The notes beneath the pieces were generated by a model. The model did not search any database. It had not been told where the DNA came from and worked only from the letters and a program-made list of their open reading frames with translations. DNA of 64,000 nt from Klebsiella aerogenes KCTC 2190 (GTDB taxonomy: Bacteria > Pseudomonadota > Gammaproteobacteria > Enterobacterales > Enterobacteriaceae), in contig NC_015663.1 of the NCBI RefSeq assembly GCF_000215745.1, positions 4,560,780 through 4,624,779 of the forward strand. The letters are read 5' to 3'. Position numbers and translations under genes: made by a program. Numbering within the stretch: position 1 is the first letter of the stretch; every line of letters begins with the position of its first letter. Below are positions 1 to 11,262 of this stretch, piece after piece.

Positions 1-184
1 GACCACAGATCAGCCAACCAATGGCAAATCCGCCAGCAAACAGTACCGCCAGCAGCGTGGAGATACGGAACTCACCCTGGGCAAGCAAATAGTTGAACGT
101 GACCAGTTGGTCATTTTGCGCGCCCAGCGTCACAGAGATGACGAAGATAGCTAATACCAGTAAGAAAATAAGTAAATATTTCAC
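1..184 (-). CDS. lapA: LapA (YciS), N-terminal part, runs off the window start
   Basis: The first 61 codons of LapA on the minus strand; the gene continues beyond base 1. The start is GTG at 184 with GGGAAG about 6 bases upstream. The translation begins MKYLLIFLLVLAIFVISVTL, one hydrophobic membrane segment, followed by a second one ending in GWLICG near the window edge. LapA is a small inner-membrane protein that works with LapB in control of lipopolysaccharide synthesis through LpxC turnover (family knowledge). In E. coli lapA-lapB lies next to pgpB, as here. Identity is from remembered similarity to the E. coli protein, which is nearly the same over this stretch. Confidence 0.9.
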   Translation of the reverse strand, partial: MKYLLIFLLVLAIFVISVTLGAQNDQLVTFNYLLAQGEFRISTLLAVLFAGGFAIGWLICG

Positions 185-186
185 AT

Positions 187-326
187 GACTTCCCGTTCTG
201 TGGGTGGCGCGAGTAAAACGCGTTCAAGCCCTATAAAGTATCATTTTCACCGCAGTGGTGAAATGGAAAAGCATGACACCCATCATGATATGCGGCCAGA
301 TGCCGCGAAATTCAACATAAACGCCG
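187..326. other. lapA-pgpB spacer with a perfect inverted repeat
   Basis: This 140-base spacer lies between two minus-strand genes. It holds a perfect inverted repeat TTTCACC (245-251) / GGTGAAA (257-263) with loop GCAGT. No long T-run follows on either strand, so it is at best a weak terminator for pgpB. lapA promoter elements must lie between here and base 184; CTTGAA on the minus strand near 221-226 resembles a sigma-32 -35 element, but no convincing -10 was found. Confidence 0.35.
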
Positions 327-1085
327 TCAGGTTGCGCGTTTTTTGATATCGCTCGCCTCTTCAACAGGCGGGGTTAACGGGCCGCAAAAACGCTGCGTGA
401 GCCAGGTCGCCGCGGTAACCAGCAGCCATGAAAGGCTGGTCGCCACGATAAGATCCTGCGGCCAGTGCATGCCCAACGCCAGACGACTGCCCATGACCGC
501 AGTAGCCCAACCCAACAGCAAACCGATAGTTACCCAGCGCCGGCGCGGCCACAACAGCCCGCCCCCCAGTAGCGCCCAACTGGCGGCAAACATGGTATGG
601 CCGGACGGAAAGGCAAAACCAGTCTCTTTTTGCCAGTGTTTACGCAAGAACCCCGGTATTGTCTGTTGTTCAGCCAATTGCTCATGCACCAGTTTAGCGC
701 GTTCTTTACGTTTTAACTCATAGAATTGCGCCACCGGAACCTGTTGGGTTCGTTCTAACCAAATCACAAACGGCCGTGGTTCCTGCACCCGTTCTTTGAT
801 CCAGGATTTAAGCCCCTGTCCTGCCAGGATAGCGGCGCCGAGAATGAGAAACAGCACCAGCGCTTCGCGCAGACGAAATCGTAAACACCACAAAAACCAG
901 CCAAATAGCGCTACGTGAGTCATTATTCCCCACGGCTGGGTGACGGTTTCAGTCACCCAGTACCACATTTTCAACATGGCCGGTGCTTGACCCGGCTGCC
1001 ACTGCCAGCCGGAGAGCCAGACTATAACGGGCATAACAAGCAATAGCGCCGCCCCGATGGCGGTCCTTTTGGCAATCAACAGCAT
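327..1085 (-). CDS. pgpB: Phosphatidylglycerophosphatase B (PAP2 family)
   Basis: PgpB dephosphorylates phosphatidylglycerophosphate and also undecaprenyl pyrophosphate, so it serves phospholipid synthesis and recycling of the peptidoglycan carrier lipid in the inner membrane. The 252-residue protein has several hydrophobic segments and all three PAP2 signature motifs: KSWIKERVQEPRP, GFAFPSGH and SRLALGMHWPQD. The start chosen is ATG at 1085, preceded by GAAGGAGATACG and matching the length of E. coli PgpB (254). The frame stays open 44 codons further upstream, but that part has no family similarity. The divergent neighbour is ribA, with 163 bases between them for two promoters. Confidence 0.93.
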   Translation of the reverse strand: MLLIAKRTAIGAALLLVMPVIVWLSGWQWQPGQAPAMLKMWYWVTETVTQPWGIMTHVALFGWFLWCLRFRLREALVLFLILGAAILAGQGLKSWIKERVQEPRPFVIWLERTQQVPVAQFYELKRKERAKLVHEQLAEQQTIPGFLRKHWQKETGFAFPSGHTMFAASWALLGGGLLWPRRRWVTIGLLLGWATAVMGSRLALGMHWPQDLIVATSLSWLLVTAATWLTQRFCGPLTPPVEEASDIKKRAT

Positions 1086-1248
1086 CGTATCTCCTTCTCT
1101 TTCCTTCTGAATATCATAACGGAAAGTAGATCGTTTGTGCGCTTTCCGCGCAGGCGGTCGTTGGTAATTAGGAGAACGTCGCGGCGTTGTGGCAAAATAG
1201 TAGTAAACAGAAAGCACATTCAGGTGCTGTCAGAATCTGGAGAATCAC

Positions 1249-1839
1249 ATGCAGCTTAAACGTGTGGCAGAAGCCAAACTGCCAACCCCCTGGGGCGATT
1301 TCCTGATGGTGGGCTTTGAAGAACTGGCAACCGGGCAGGATCATGTCGCGCTGGTGTATGGCGATATTTCGGGGCAAGCCCCGGTACTGGCTCGCGTACA
1401 CTCAGAATGTCTGACGGGCGATGCCCTTTTTAGTCTGCGTTGTGATTGCGGTTTTCAGCTGGAAGCGGCGCTGTCGCACATCGCTGAAGAGGGGCGTGGG
1501 ATCCTGCTCTATCACCGTCAGGAAGGCCGAAATATCGGTTTGCTAAATAAAATTCGCGCTTACGCGCTACAGGATCAAGGCTACGATACCGTCGAAGCCA
1601 ACCACCAGCTTGGCTTTGCCGCCGATGAGCGCGACTTTACGCTATGCGCCGACATGTTCAAACTGCTCGGCGTAGAGCAGGTTCGCCTGTTGACCAACAA
1701 CCCGAAGAAAGTCGAAATTCTGACCGAGGCGGGGATCAATATCGTCGAGCGCGTGCCGCTCATCGTCGGGCGTAACCCGAAAAACGAACACTATCTCGAT
1801 ACCAAAGCTGCCAAGATGGGGCATCTGCTGAATAAATAA
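1249..1839 (+). CDS. ribA: GTP cyclohydrolase II
   Basis: RibA opens the imidazole ring of GTP, releasing formate and pyrophosphate to give the pyrimidine precursor of riboflavin (first committed step). The 196-residue protein is the usual length and nearly identical to E. coli RibA as remembered. It shows the zinc-binding cysteines in [17 protein letters not shown] (residues 54-70) and the active-site stretch [17 protein letters not shown]. The ATG at 1249 has GGAG six bases upstream. It is monocistronic: divergent from pgpB and convergent with acnA, with a hairpin terminator directly after the stop. Confidence 0.97.
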   Translation: MQLKRVAEAKLPTPWGDFLMVGFEELATGQDHVALVYGDISGQAPVLARVHSECLTGDALFSLRCDCGFQLEAALSHIAEEGRGILLYHRQEGRNIGLLNKIRAYALQDQGYDTVEANHQLGFAADERDFTLCADMFKLLGVEQVRLLTNNPKKVEILTEAGINIVERVPLIVGRNPKNEHYLDTKAAKMGHLLNK

Positions 1840-1858
1840 ATCAGCTCCAGAATGAATC

Positions 1859-1887
1859 AGGGCCAGCATTCGCTGGCCCTTTCTTTT
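1859..1887 (+). terminator. ribA terminator
   Basis: Perfect 9-bp stem AGGGCCAGC / GCTGGCCCT with a 4-base loop, followed by TTTCTTTT. It ends on the acnA stop codon (1886-1888), so the convergent genes share this boundary. Confidence 0.88.
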
Positions 1888-4558
1888 ACAGCATATTACG
1901 AATCACATAATGCAGAATGCCGTCGTTCTGATAGTAAGTCAGTTCTGTCGCAGTATCGATACGACAGCGACACTGAATGACCTCCTGCTGTCCATCGGCG
2001 CGGGTAATCGTGACTGGAACCGTTGCCGCAGGATGCAGCGCCTGCAGGTTACTGATATCGATCCGCTCTTCACCGGTCAGCTGTAGCGTTTTACGCGTCA
2101 CGCCCTGCGGGAACTCCAGCGGTAATATCCCCATGCCAATGAGGTTGGAGCGGTGAATACGCTCGAAGGACTCGGCAATGACCACCCGCACGCCCAACAG
2201 ACGCGGCCCTTTTGCCGCCCAGTCGCGGCTGGAGCCTGAGCCATATTCTTTACCGGCGATCACCGCCAGAGGGGTACCTTCAGCTTTATACAGCATAGCC
2301 GCATCGTAGATGGCGATAGGCTGCGTGTCCGGCAAATGACGCGTCATTCCCCCTTCCACGCCCGGCACCATTTCGTTGCGGATACGGATATTCGCAAAGG
2401 TGCCGCGCATCATGACTTCATGGTTACCGCGTCGCGACCCATAAGAGTTGAAATCACCGCGCGCCACGCCGTGCTCCTGCAAATAGCGTCCTGCCGGGCT
2501 ATCTGCCTTGATGCTTCCTGCCGGAGAGATATGGTCGGTGGTCACTGAATCGCCTAACATCGCCAGGATCCGGGCGCCGTGAATATCTTCTACCGGTTTC
2601 GGCTCAACCTCCATCTCATCAAAGAACGGCGACAGGCGAATATAGGTAGAGTCATCCTGCCAGCGATAGGTATCGGAACGCTCAACCTGAATCGCTTTCC
2701 ACTCCTCGGTGCCTTCGAAGACTTCGGCATACTCTTTACGGAACATGTCGGTGGAAACCTGCTGCACCGCGCGAGCAATCTCCTCGCCGCTCGGCCAGAT
2801 ATCCTTCAGGAACACCGGCTTACCGTCTTTACCGACGCCGAGCGGTTCACGGGTCAGGTCAATGTTCATATTGCCAGCCAGCGCATAAGCCACGACCAGC
2901 GGTGGCGACGCCAGCCAGTTGGTTTTCACCAGCGGATGGATACGACCTTCGAAGTTACGGTTGCCGGAGAGCACTGCGCCGACGGTCAGGTCACCTTTTT
3001 TGATGGCCTCTTCGATAGGTTCCGGCAGCGGCCCGGAGTTACCGATACAGGTTGTGCAACCGTACCCTACGAGGTTAAAGCCCAACTCATCAAGATAAGG
3101 CGTCAACCCGGCATGCGCCAGATAATCAGAAACCACTTTCGAACCCGGCGCCAGCGAGGCTTTCACCCACGGCTGCGGTTTCAGGCCGCGCTCAACGGCG
3201 TTCTTCGCCAGCAGGCCGGCGGCCATCAGCACGCTCGGGTTGGAGGTATTGGTACATGAGGTGATTGCCGCAATCGCCACCGCGCCTTCCGGCAGCGAAT
3301 AGCGTTGCCCATTGAGCGTATAATCAACCGGCTGGCGCGATTTTTGCGTTTGATTCACTTCCAGTTCGTTACTGGCGGCAAACGCTTTCGGCACATCGCC
3401 CAACGCGACGCGATCCTGCGGCCGTTTCGGCCCGGCGAGGCTGGCCTCAACCGTGCCCATATCCAGCGCCAGGGTGCTGGTAAAGACCGGCTCATCGCCC
3501 GTCTGCCGCCACATACCCTGCGCTTTGGCATAAGCTTCAACCAACGCCACCTGCTCTTCGCTGCGCCCGCTCAGGCGCATATAGCTGAGGGTCACTGCAT
3601 CGATCGGGAAGAATCCGCAGGTCGCGCCATATTCCGGCGACATATTCGCAATGGTCGCCCGGTCGGCCAGCGGTAACGAGTCGAGGCCATCGCCATAGAA
3701 TTCGACGAACTTGCCTACCACACCGTGTTTGCGCAGCATCTGGGTCACTGTCAGCACCAGGTCGGTCGCGGTGATCCCTTCACGCAGTTTACCGGTCAGC
3801 TTGAAACCAACGACATCGGGAATGAGCATGGATACCGGCTGGCCAAGCATCGCGGCTTCCGCTTCAATCCCACCGACGCCCCACCCTAATACGCCAAGGC
3901 CGTTGATCATGGTGGTGTGCGAATCGGTACCCACCAGCGTATCCGGGTACGCCACCCATTCGCCATTCTGCAGTTCGCTCCAGACGGCACGGCCGAGATA
4001 TTCAAGGTTCACCTGGTGGCAGATCCCGGTACCCGGCGGCACAACGCTAAAGCGGCTAAAGGCCTGCTGTCCCCAGCGCAGGAAAGCATAACGCTCGTGG
4101 TTCCGCTCCATTTCAAGACGCACGTTGTCTTCAAAAGCGTTTTCATTACCAAAACGGTCCACCGTCACCGAGTGGTCAATCACCAGGTCAACCGGCGAGA
4201 GCGGATTCACTTTCGCCGTATCGCCGCCCAGACGTTTTACCGCTTCGCGCATGGCAGCTAAATCGACCACCGCCGGTACGCCGGTGAAATCCTGCATCAG
4301 CACGCGTGCCGGGCGATAAGCGATTTCGCGGTCAGCATGCGCTGTCGCCAGCCAGCCGGCCAGCGCCTGAATGTCCTGTTCGGTGACCGAATCGCCGTCC
4401 TGCCAGCGCAGGAGGTTTTCAAGCAGAACTTTGAGAGATTTGGGCAGTCGAGTGAGATCGCCCAGTTGTTTAGCGGCCAGCGCCAGGCTGTAGTAATGGT
4501 AGGTTTTGTCTTTGACCTGTAGCGTATCCTTACTGGCTGCTCGTAATGTTGACGACAT
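1886..4558 (-). CDS. acnA: Aconitate hydratase A (aconitase A)
   Basis: AcnA interconverts citrate and isocitrate in the TCA cycle; in E. coli it is the stationary-phase and oxidative-stress-resistant aconitase. The 890-residue product matches E. coli AcnA (891) almost throughout. The [4Fe-4S] cluster cysteines lie in [13 protein letters not shown] and [13 protein letters not shown], and the C-terminal swivel domain carries [17 protein letters not shown] with the substrate-binding serine/arginine. The start is ATG at 4558, with AAAGGAGGAGCT just upstream; the frame extends nine codons further but without family similarity. The protein ends RNML, one residue shorter than E. coli. It lies downstream of ymiA and cysB but is separated by a terminator at 4769-4803, so it probably has its own promoter. 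Confidence 0.97.
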   Translation of the reverse strand: MSSTLRAASKDTLQVKDKTYHYYSLALAAKQLGDLTRLPKSLKVLLENLLRWQDGDSVTEQDIQALAGWLATAHADREIAYRPARVLMQDFTGVPAVVDLAAMREAVKRLGGDTAKVNPLSPVDLVIDHSVTVDRFGNENAFEDNVRLEMERNHERYAFLRWGQQAFSRFSVVPPGTGICHQVNLEYLGRAVWSELQNGEWVAYPDTLVGTDSHTTMINGLGVLGWGVGGIEAEAAMLGQPVSMLIPDVVGFKLTGKLREGITATDLVLTVTQMLRKHGVVGKFVEFYGDGLDSLPLADRATIANMSPEYGATCGFFPIDAVTLSYMRLSGRSEEQVALVEAYAKAQGMWRQTGDEPVFTSTLALDMGTVEASLAGPKRPQDRVALGDVPKAFAASNELEVNQTQKSRQPVDYTLNGQRYSLPEGAVAIAAITSCTNTSNPSVLMAAGLLAKNAVERGLKPQPWVKASLAPGSKVVSDYLAHAGLTPYLDELGFNLVGYGCTTCIGNSGPLPEPIEEAIKKGDLTVGAVLSGNRNFEGRIHPLVKTNWLASPPLVVAYALAGNMNIDLTREPLGVGKDGKPVFLKDIWPSGEEIARAVQQVSTDMFRKEYAEVFEGTEEWKAIQVERSDTYRWQDDSTYIRLSPFFDEMEVEPKPVEDIHGARILAMLGDSVTTDHISPAGSIKADSPAGRYLQEHGVARGDFNSYGSRRGNHEVMMRGTFANIRIRNEMVPGVEGGMTRHLPDTQPIAIYDAAMLYKAEGTPLAVIAGKEYGSGSSRDWAAKGPRLLGVRVVIAESFERIHRSNLIGMGILPLEFPQGVTRKTLQLTGEERIDISNLQALHPAATVPVTITRADGQQEVIQCRCRIDTATELTYYQNDGILHYVIRNML

Positions 4559-4768
4559 AGCTCCTCCTTTATCACAGGGATGCATGCCCTGAACTCCTCA
4601 GGGTCTTTATTAAAGATAACACAAACCTGACATAACACTTTGATAACAACTCAAATTGCTAAAATTGACAAAACCGTACAATTCAGAAAATTTGATGATA
4701 GCGATATTACAACGAGGAGATATTTGATGAGGTTAAGTAAGTTCCAAACAGCTAAACAAGTGTGATCG

Positions 4769-4803
4769 AAAAAGAGCTAATCACGGCTTGTCGTGATTAG
4801 CTC
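4769..4803 (-). terminator. Terminator downstream of ymiA
   Basis: Perfect 12-bp arms GAGCTAATCACG (4774-4785) and CGTGATTAGCTC (4792-4803) with a 6-base loop. On the minus strand the hairpin is followed directly by TTTTT (4773-4769), so it terminates transcripts coming from cysB/ymiA and insulates acnA. Confidence 0.88.
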
Positions 4804-4879
4804 AGGATGGATTAACATTTAAAGCTGATAAGTCGGAAAATAATTTCTTCCACAGTGTTTCACAATTCCGGGTGCTAAT
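4802..4879 (-). CDS. Possible 25-codon reading frame with an ATT start
   Basis: The minus strand reads AAAGGAGGT, an almost perfect ribosome binding site, 7-8 bases before ATT at 4879. From there the frame is open for 25 codons (polar, containing CETLWKKLFSDLSALNV) and stops at TGA 4802-4804, exactly at the base of the terminator stem. No ATG or GTG is suitably placed for that binding site; a TTG lies too close. I do not recognise the peptide. E. coli has small genes (ymiA, yciX) in this interval, and this may be a counterpart or a remnant. It could equally be a leader or a decayed gene. Confidence 0.25.
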   Translation of the reverse strand: MSTRNCETLWKKLFSDLSALNVNPS

Positions 4880-4935
4880 TTTACCAACCTCCTTTTGTCA
4901 CAAAAATGAAATATAACTTTCTCTGATAAACTGCT

Positions 4936-5094
4936 TTAGCTAATAATCCAGATGAATAATGCAACGATGCACCAGAAAGCGCTAAGTCCCACCAGTAGTG
5001 AGCCCCAGACCTGACTGCGCAGCGTTGGATCGATTTCCGCTTTGTCACTTTGGTATGCCATCGCGAGCTTTGTATAATCGATATTGTTTATCAT
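4936..5094 (-). CDS. ymiA: YmiA-like small membrane protein
   Basis: A 52-residue protein with a polar N-terminal half (about residues 1-28) and one C-terminal membrane segment, approximately GSLLVGLSAFWCIVALFIWI. The order polar head, tryptophan, then hydrophobic tail resembles E. coli YmiA, and the position between cysB and acnA is the same. The start is ATG at 5094, with GGTGGTG about 7 bases upstream; an ATG nine codons earlier (5121) has no convincing binding site. The function of YmiA is unknown. The symbol rests on position and topology more than on sequence identity. Confidence 0.65.
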   Translation of the reverse strand: MINNIDYTKLAMAYQSDKAEIDPTLRSQVWGSLLVGLSAFWCIVALFIWIIS

Positions 5095-5295
5095 TTCATC
5101 ACCACCAATTGCTAAAATCATCAGGTACAGATAAATCTTAATAAGATATATAAAATAGATCCAGCTAATTCGGGAACAGGTAAAAGGCTTTTAGCCGTTA
5201 TTTTGATCGCAGCGGGTATAATGAAAAAGTAATGAAGTGAAATACGCAGAAATGTGATTACAACGAGGTTTATAAGTTCTGATAAGGTCCATAAT

Positions 5296-5328
5296 AGAAA
5301 ATGGCACTCCCCGGAGGAAATGCCATTT
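5296..5328 (-). terminator. cysB terminator
   Basis: AAATGGCA (5299-5306) and TGCCATTT (5321-5328) form a hairpin that on the minus strand lies 10 bases after the cysB stop and is followed by TTTTCTATT. ymiA downstream is therefore probably transcribed from its own promoter within 5095-5295. Confidence 0.8.
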
Positions 5329-5338
5329 AGCAATACGA

Positions 5339-6624
<1,286 letters not shown>

Positions 6625-9222
6625 TTACTTTTTCGCTTCAGTCCATTTGCCGTCGATAAAGAAAGCGGACCAGCCGGTCGCTTTGCCCTCTTTCTCGGAG
6701 GAGACGTACTGTTGCTTGGTCTTACGACTAAAGCGTACCAGCGTTTTATTGCCTTCCGGATCCTGCTGCGGCGCATCGGCCAGATAACGCAGCTTTTCAG
6801 GCAGGCGATCGCGGAAGCGGTACAACTCTTCCACTAATGGCGCACGCGTTTCACGTGATTTCGGGAAGGTGTTTGCCGCCAGGAAAACGCCCGCCGCGCC
6901 ATCGCGCAGGACGAAGTAAGCGTCGGACTTCTCGCATGGCAGTTCCGGTAAAGGCACCGGATCTTCCTTCGGCGGAGCCACTTCGCCATTACGCAGGATC
7001 TTACGCGTATTTTTACACTCGTCGTTGGTACAAGCCATGTACTTACCAAAACGCCCCATTTTCAGGTGCATTTCGGAGCCGCATTTCTCACACTCCACGA
7101 TAGGGCCGTCATAGCCTTTGATACGGAACTCGCCCTCTTCAATCTCATAGCCATCGCAGGTCGGGTTGTTGCCGCAGACATGCAGTTTGCGCTTCGGATC
7201 GATAAGGTAACTGTCCATCGCGGTGCCGCATTTCTGACAGCGACGTTTAGCGCGCAGCGCGTTGGTTTCGGCATCATCGCCTTCCAGCACGTTGAGGACT
7301 TCGTTTTCCGGTACCAGGTTAATAGTGGTTTTGCAACGCTCTTTCGGCGACAGCGCGTAGCCAGAGCAGCCGAGGAATACCCCGGTACTAGCGGTACGAA
7401 TGCCCATTTTACGCCCGCAGGTCGGACAGTCGATGCTGGTCAGCACCATTGGGTTCGGCTGCATGCCGCCTTCTTCAGGATCCTTCTCAGCCGTCTGTAG
7501 CTGGGAAGTGAAATCGCCAAAGAAGTTATCCAGTACCTGTTTCCACTCGGCCTGATGATTAGCCACCTGATCGAGGCGGTCTTCCATCTGGGCGGTAAAA
7601 TCGTAGTTCATCAGATCGCGGAAGTTCTCTTCCAGACGGTCGGTGACGATTTCACCCATCTTTTCAGCGTAAAAACGACGGTTCTCGGCACGTACATAGC
7701 CGCGGTCCTGGATGGTCGAAATGATCGACGCATAAGTGGACGGACGACCAATGCCGCGTTTTTCCAGCTCTTTCACCAGCGAGGCTTCGCTGAAACGCGC
7801 AGGCGGTTTGGTGAAGTGCTGCGCTGGGGTCAGTTCCACCAGGCTCAGGTTGTCGCCCTGATTGACCACCGGTAACGTACGGTCTTCATCGCCTTTACGC
7901 AGCGCTGGCATCACTTTCGTCCAGCCGTCAAAGCGAAGCGTACGTCCGCGGGCTTTCAGTTTGAACTCGCCAGCCTGTACCGTCAGGGTGGTTGAGTCGT
8001 ATTTTGCCGGGGTCATCTGACAGGCGACGAACTGACGCCAAATCAGTTGATATAATTTCTGCGCATCGGCTTCCATGTCTTTCAGCGATTCCGCCATCAC
8101 GTTCACGTCAGAAGGACGAATCGCTTCGTGCGCTTCCTGCGAATTTTCTTTGCTGGCGTACTGATTCGCGTTTTCAGGCAGGTATTTTTTGCCGAAGTTA
8201 TCGCCGATATAGCCGCGAACCATGTTCAGCGCATCCTGACTCAGGTTGGTTGAGTCGGTACGCATGTAGGTTATATGGCCGGCTTCATACAGACGCTGGG
8301 CCATCATCATGGTTTTCTTCACGCCGAAGCCAAGACGGGTACTGGCGGCCTGCTGCAGCGTGGAGGTGATAAACGGCGCGCCCGGCTTGCTGCTGGTCGG
8401 CTTATCTTCGCGCTCCAGCACGCTATAGAGCGCTTTTTCCAGCAGCGCGACGGCAGCCATGGTTTCGTCGCGGTTAACCGGACGGAACGGCTTGTCATTC
8501 TTGTGAGTGACCTGCAACGGTAATGCATCGCCGCCCGGCGTGGTAGTACTGGCGTCGATCTCCCAGAACTCTTCCGGAACGAAGGCTTTAATTTCGCGCT
8601 CGCGTTCAACGACCAGGCGGACTGCGACAGACTGCACGCGTCCTGCGGACAGACCGCGGGCAATTTTTTTCCACAGCAGTGGAGAAACCATATACCCCAC
8701 CACGCGGTCCATAAAGCGACGCGCCTGCTGGGCATTAACACGATCGATATTCAGCTCGCCCGGCTTCTCAAAGGCCTGACGAATCGCGTTTTTGGTGATT
8801 TCATTAAACACCACGCGGCTGTACCGTTGCTCATCACCACCGATAACCTCCCGCAGGTGCCAGGCAATGGCTTCCCCTTCGCGGTCAAGGTCGGTTGCGA
8901 GATAGATGTGGTCGGCTTTTTCCGCCAACTGTTTGAGTTCTGAAACTACCTTTTCTTTACCCGGAAGTACTTCATAATGCGCATTCCAGTCGTGCCATGG
9001 GTCCACGCCCATGCGGTTGACCAGAGCGCCACGTTCATCCTTTTTAGGCTTTTTAGCCCCTTTGGTGGAGGTAGAGTCGGCGCTCTTTTTGGAAGCTGAG
9101 CCACTGGTCGGCAAATCGCGGATATGACCGACGCTGGATTTCACCACGTAGTCATTACCCAGATACTTATTGATCGTTTTGGCTTTTGCCGGGGACTCAA
9201 CGATAACGAGAGCTTTACCCAT
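6625..9222 (-). CDS. topA: DNA topoisomerase I
   Basis: Type IA topoisomerase that relaxes negative supercoils behind RNA polymerase and balances gyrase. The 865-residue length equals E. coli TopA. The Toprim domain begins [21 protein letters not shown] and carries the acidic triad in [13 protein letters not shown]. The nucleophile tyrosine (Tyr319 by E. coli numbering) is in [12 protein letters not shown]. Three tetracysteine zinc motifs follow in the C-terminal part ([33 protein letters not shown]), then zinc-ribbon-like repeats. I chose ATG at 9222 (RBS AAAGGTG) because the product then starts [10 protein letters not shown] as in E. coli; an in-frame GTG two codons earlier is possible. Confidence 0.97.
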   Translation of the reverse strand: MGKALVIVESPAKAKTINKYLGNDYVVKSSVGHIRDLPTSGSASKKSADSTSTKGAKKPKKDERGALVNRMGVDPWHDWNAHYEVLPGKEKVVSELKQLAEKADHIYLATDLDREGEAIAWHLREVIGGDEQRYSRVVFNEITKNAIRQAFEKPGELNIDRVNAQQARRFMDRVVGYMVSPLLWKKIARGLSAGRVQSVAVRLVVEREREIKAFVPEEFWEIDASTTTPGGDALPLQVTHKNDKPFRPVNRDETMAAVALLEKALYSVLEREDKPTSSKPGAPFITSTLQQAASTRLGFGVKKTMMMAQRLYEAGHITYMRTDSTNLSQDALNMVRGYIGDNFGKKYLPENANQYASKENSQEAHEAIRPSDVNVMAESLKDMEADAQKLYQLIWRQFVACQMTPAKYDSTTLTVQAGEFKLKARGRTLRFDGWTKVMPALRKGDEDRTLPVVNQGDNLSLVELTPAQHFTKPPARFSEASLVKELEKRGIGRPSTYASIISTIQDRGYVRAENRRFYAEKMGEIVTDRLEENFRDLMNYDFTAQMEDRLDQVANHQAEWKQVLDNFFGDFTSQLQTAEKDPEEGGMQPNPMVLTSIDCPTCGRKMGIRTASTGVFLGCSGYALSPKERCKTTINLVPENEVLNVLEGDDAETNALRAKRRCQKCGTAMDSYLIDPKRKLHVCGNNPTCDGYEIEEGEFRIKGYDGPIVECEKCGSEMHLKMGRFGKYMACTNDECKNTRKILRNGEVAPPKEDPVPLPELPCEKSDAYFVLRDGAAGVFLAANTFPKSRETRAPLVEELYRFRDRLPEKLRYLADAPQQDPEGNKTLVRFSRKTKQQYVSSEKEGKATGWSAFFIDGKWTEAKK

Positions 9223-9632
9223 ATTCACCTTTACCTAATTTAATTCATCCAGGAATACATCGCACATTGATTCACCATCCACTAGCGACGTGCCTGATAT
9301 GTTGCGGCCACGTCGATGGATATCAACCCTCTGCACGCCCAGTTTCACATCCATAAAACCAGATAGCTGAGTTTGCTGGCTTTTGCGAGCCAGGTTGCAT
9401 AGCACGAAGAATTTTTGGCCGAATGTCAAGCAAATCTGTTGCCAGATCGCTGAAAGCGTCACACTGTACCTGATAAAATTCGTTACGCAACTTTATTAGC
9501 ATGCAAAAGCTAACTCCGCCAGTAAAGTGATGTTTCTTAGCCAGTTGCAATTACCCCTGCACAATCAATGGAAAATTTGCCCGTTGCCCTCTCGCAGCGT
9601 AGACTACCGGCGAAGAACTACAGGAGTCCGTT
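9223..9632. other. Divergent topA / yciN control region (410 bases)
   Basis: No credible gene. In E. coli the topA side holds several promoters, including a heat-shock one, with Fis sites (established knowledge). A TTGACA hexamer occurs on the minus strand at 9429-9424, but no -10 at ideal spacing was found, so promoters are not assigned individually. On the plus strand the yciN binding site CAGGAG lies at about 9621-9626. Confidence 0.5.
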
Positions 9633-9884
9633 ATGCAAGGTACAACCCAACCCATCGAACGCCAGGCGTTACTTGAAATTGCCAACCAACTCATTCGCGA
9701 TCATGAAGATACGTTAGCCGGAATTGAAGCCACCAACGTCGTTCAGCGTAACGGGGTTTTGGTGTTCAGCGGCGAGTTTTATCTTGATGAACAAGGTTTG
9801 CCGACAGCGAAGAGCACTGCCGTATTTAACATGTTCAAGTATCTCGCTCATGAGTTGTCAGATAAGTATCACCTGGTTGATTAA
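9633..9884 (+). CDS. yciN: YciN family protein (DUF2498)
   Basis: A small acidic soluble protein of 83 residues, the same length as E. coli YciN and similar throughout, with the conserved stretches [14 protein letters not shown] and [21 protein letters not shown]. No signal peptide or membrane segment is seen. Its function is not established; a structure exists for the family but no reaction is assigned. The ATG at 9633 follows CAGGAGTCCGTT. It is monocistronic, divergent from topA, with a terminator after it. Confidence 0.92.
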   Translation: MQGTTQPIERQALLEIANQLIRDHEDTLAGIEATNVVQRNGVLVFSGEFYLDEQGLPTAKSTAVFNMFKYLAHELSDKYHLVD

Positions 9885-9932
9885 TCGCCAGTCATTGATG
9901 GGCCGGCTCTCGGCTTAAGCCAGCCAGAAACA

Positions 9933-9965
9933 ACAACGCGAGGTATCAGCCTCGCGTTGTTTTTA
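9933..9965 (+). terminator. yciN terminator
   Basis: 11-bp perfect arms ACAACGCGAGG (9933-9943) and CCTCGCGTTGT (9950-9960), loop TATCAG, then TTTT. It lies between the convergent genes yciN and sohB. Confidence 0.92.
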
Positions 9966-11011
9966 TTACATTAACGGTTTTTGTCCACGCTGCCACCAGC
10001 GCAACAATAGACGGTCAGCGCTTTCCGCCGCGCTCCCGGTAACGCGATCGAGCAATTTCTTACGCTGCTGATAACGCACGCTAATCACATCGTGATTATC
10101 CATCATGCTCAACAGGAGTTCATCGCTGGTTTGTACCGCATCCGCCAGCCCTTTTTCCAGCGCCTGCACGCCGTACCAGTGCTCGCCGGTCGCCACCTTT
10201 TCGATATCCAGCGACGGGCGCATCTGATGGACGAAATCTTTAAAAAGCTGATGGGTTTCATTGAGATCGTCGCGAAACTTCTGTCGACCTTCCTCGGTGT
10301 TCTCGCCCAACATGGTTAACGTGCGTTTATATTGCCCGGCGGTATGGAGTTCAATATCGATGTCTTTGTTTTTCAGGAAGCGATTGATGTTGGGGATCTG
10401 CGCCACTACGCCAATCGAGCCAAGGATAGCAAACGGCGCGCAGACGATTTTGTTCGCCACGCAGGCCATCATATAGCCGCCGCTGGCAGCGACCTTATCG
10501 ACCGCGACCGTTAGCGGGATTTGTTTATCACGTAAGCGCTGCAGCTGCGAAGCCGCCAGGCCATAGCCGTGAACCACCCCGCCAGGGCTTTCCAGACGCA
10601 CCACCACCTGGTCGCGCGCCTTCGCCGAAGCCAGCACCGCCGTAATTTCTTCGCGCAGGCCGCTTACCTCGTGAGCATCCATACTGCCTTTGAAATCCAG
10701 CACCCAGACACGCGCCTTGCCGCTGGGTTCCGCGGTACCCAATTTTGCCCGCGCTTTGGCCTCTTTGGCTTCCTGCTTATGTTTTTCTTCTGCGCTTTAT
10801 GCCAGAGTTTTTGCTGCGGGCCATCCAGTAGCGCCACCGCCAGCTCTTCTTTCATCTCCTTATATTGCTCGCTAAGATTCGTTACCCGCAGCTCGCCGCG
10901 CTGCTTCTTACGCTGAGTCAGATTAACGATAATGGCGGCGATAACCGCAATGGCGACGACGATAGTCGCAGCCTTGGCTAAAAATAAGCCGTACTGAGCA
11001 AGTAATTCCAC
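9966..11011 (-). pseudogene. sohB: SohB inner-membrane S49 protease, interrupted by a frameshift
   Basis: SohB is a signal-peptide-peptidase-like serine protease (family S49), first found as a multicopy suppressor of htrA. The gene starts at GTG 11011 (RBS AAGGTG) and reads VELLAQYGLFLAK, a membrane segment, then the linker LSEQYKEMKEEL. In the lysine-rich stretch after WHKAQKK the reading frame changes: at minus-strand AAGAAAAACAT (T-run at 10782-10786) one A is missing relative to the expected KKKHKQEA. The rest continues in another frame from RVWVLDFKGSMDAHEV through the catalytic AASGGYMMAC serine and AGQYKRTLT to RWWQRGQKPLM. Total length is 1046 bases, one less than the 1047 of an intact 348-codon gene. 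No other lesion is seen. It may be a sequencing or assembly error in a homopolymer, or a real recent inactivation. Confidence 0.88.
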
Positions 11012-11262
11012 GTTTTCACCTTGTGTAAAGCACTGACGTTGACGCACAGTGTACATCAGCCTTTATCATCAAGTCTCTGCGCTTTCCGTGCGCTGCGAGG
11101 CGCATTCCCGTTTTTTTTGTCGCAATGAAATCGTTGCAAGATATTAATTCTGCGAAGAGTTTCCCTTTGACTGATTGCAATCATCAATCGTTTGAGGCAT
11201 AAAGCGCAAAAGTAAGATACCGAATAAGACATGGCCGTACGCAGGCCAGCAGAGGAGTCGCC

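Larger units (their letters stand above)
4559..4935. other. acnA upstream region (377 bases)
   Basis: AT-rich spacer between ymiA and acnA, both on the minus strand. It contains the acnA promoter region (4559-4768), a strong minus-strand terminator (4769-4803) and a possible tiny reading frame (4802-4879). I could not pick out a specific SoxS, Fnr or CRP site with confidence. The sequence TTGACAAAACCGTACA lies on the plus strand at 4662-4677 and has no gene downstream on that strand. Confidence 0.5.

Noticed and set aside
2579..3259. Long open frames opposite acnA, topA, trp and other genes
   Set aside because: They are mirror frames of GC-rich coding sequence on the other strand; the true genes are conserved over full length and the mirror frames lack binding sites and domain resemblance.
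5121..5333. 70-codon minus-strand frame between cysB and ymiA
   Set aside because: It spans the cysB terminator and the probable ymiA promoter, and ymiA itself has a better start and binding site downstream; no family resemblance.
10770..10800. Programmed frameshifting in sohB
   Set aside because: The site AAGAAAAAC is not the canonical A-AAA-AAC or A-AAA-AAG heptamer and no downstream pseudoknot is evident; SohB in E. coli is read without a shift. A simple one-base deletion explains it.
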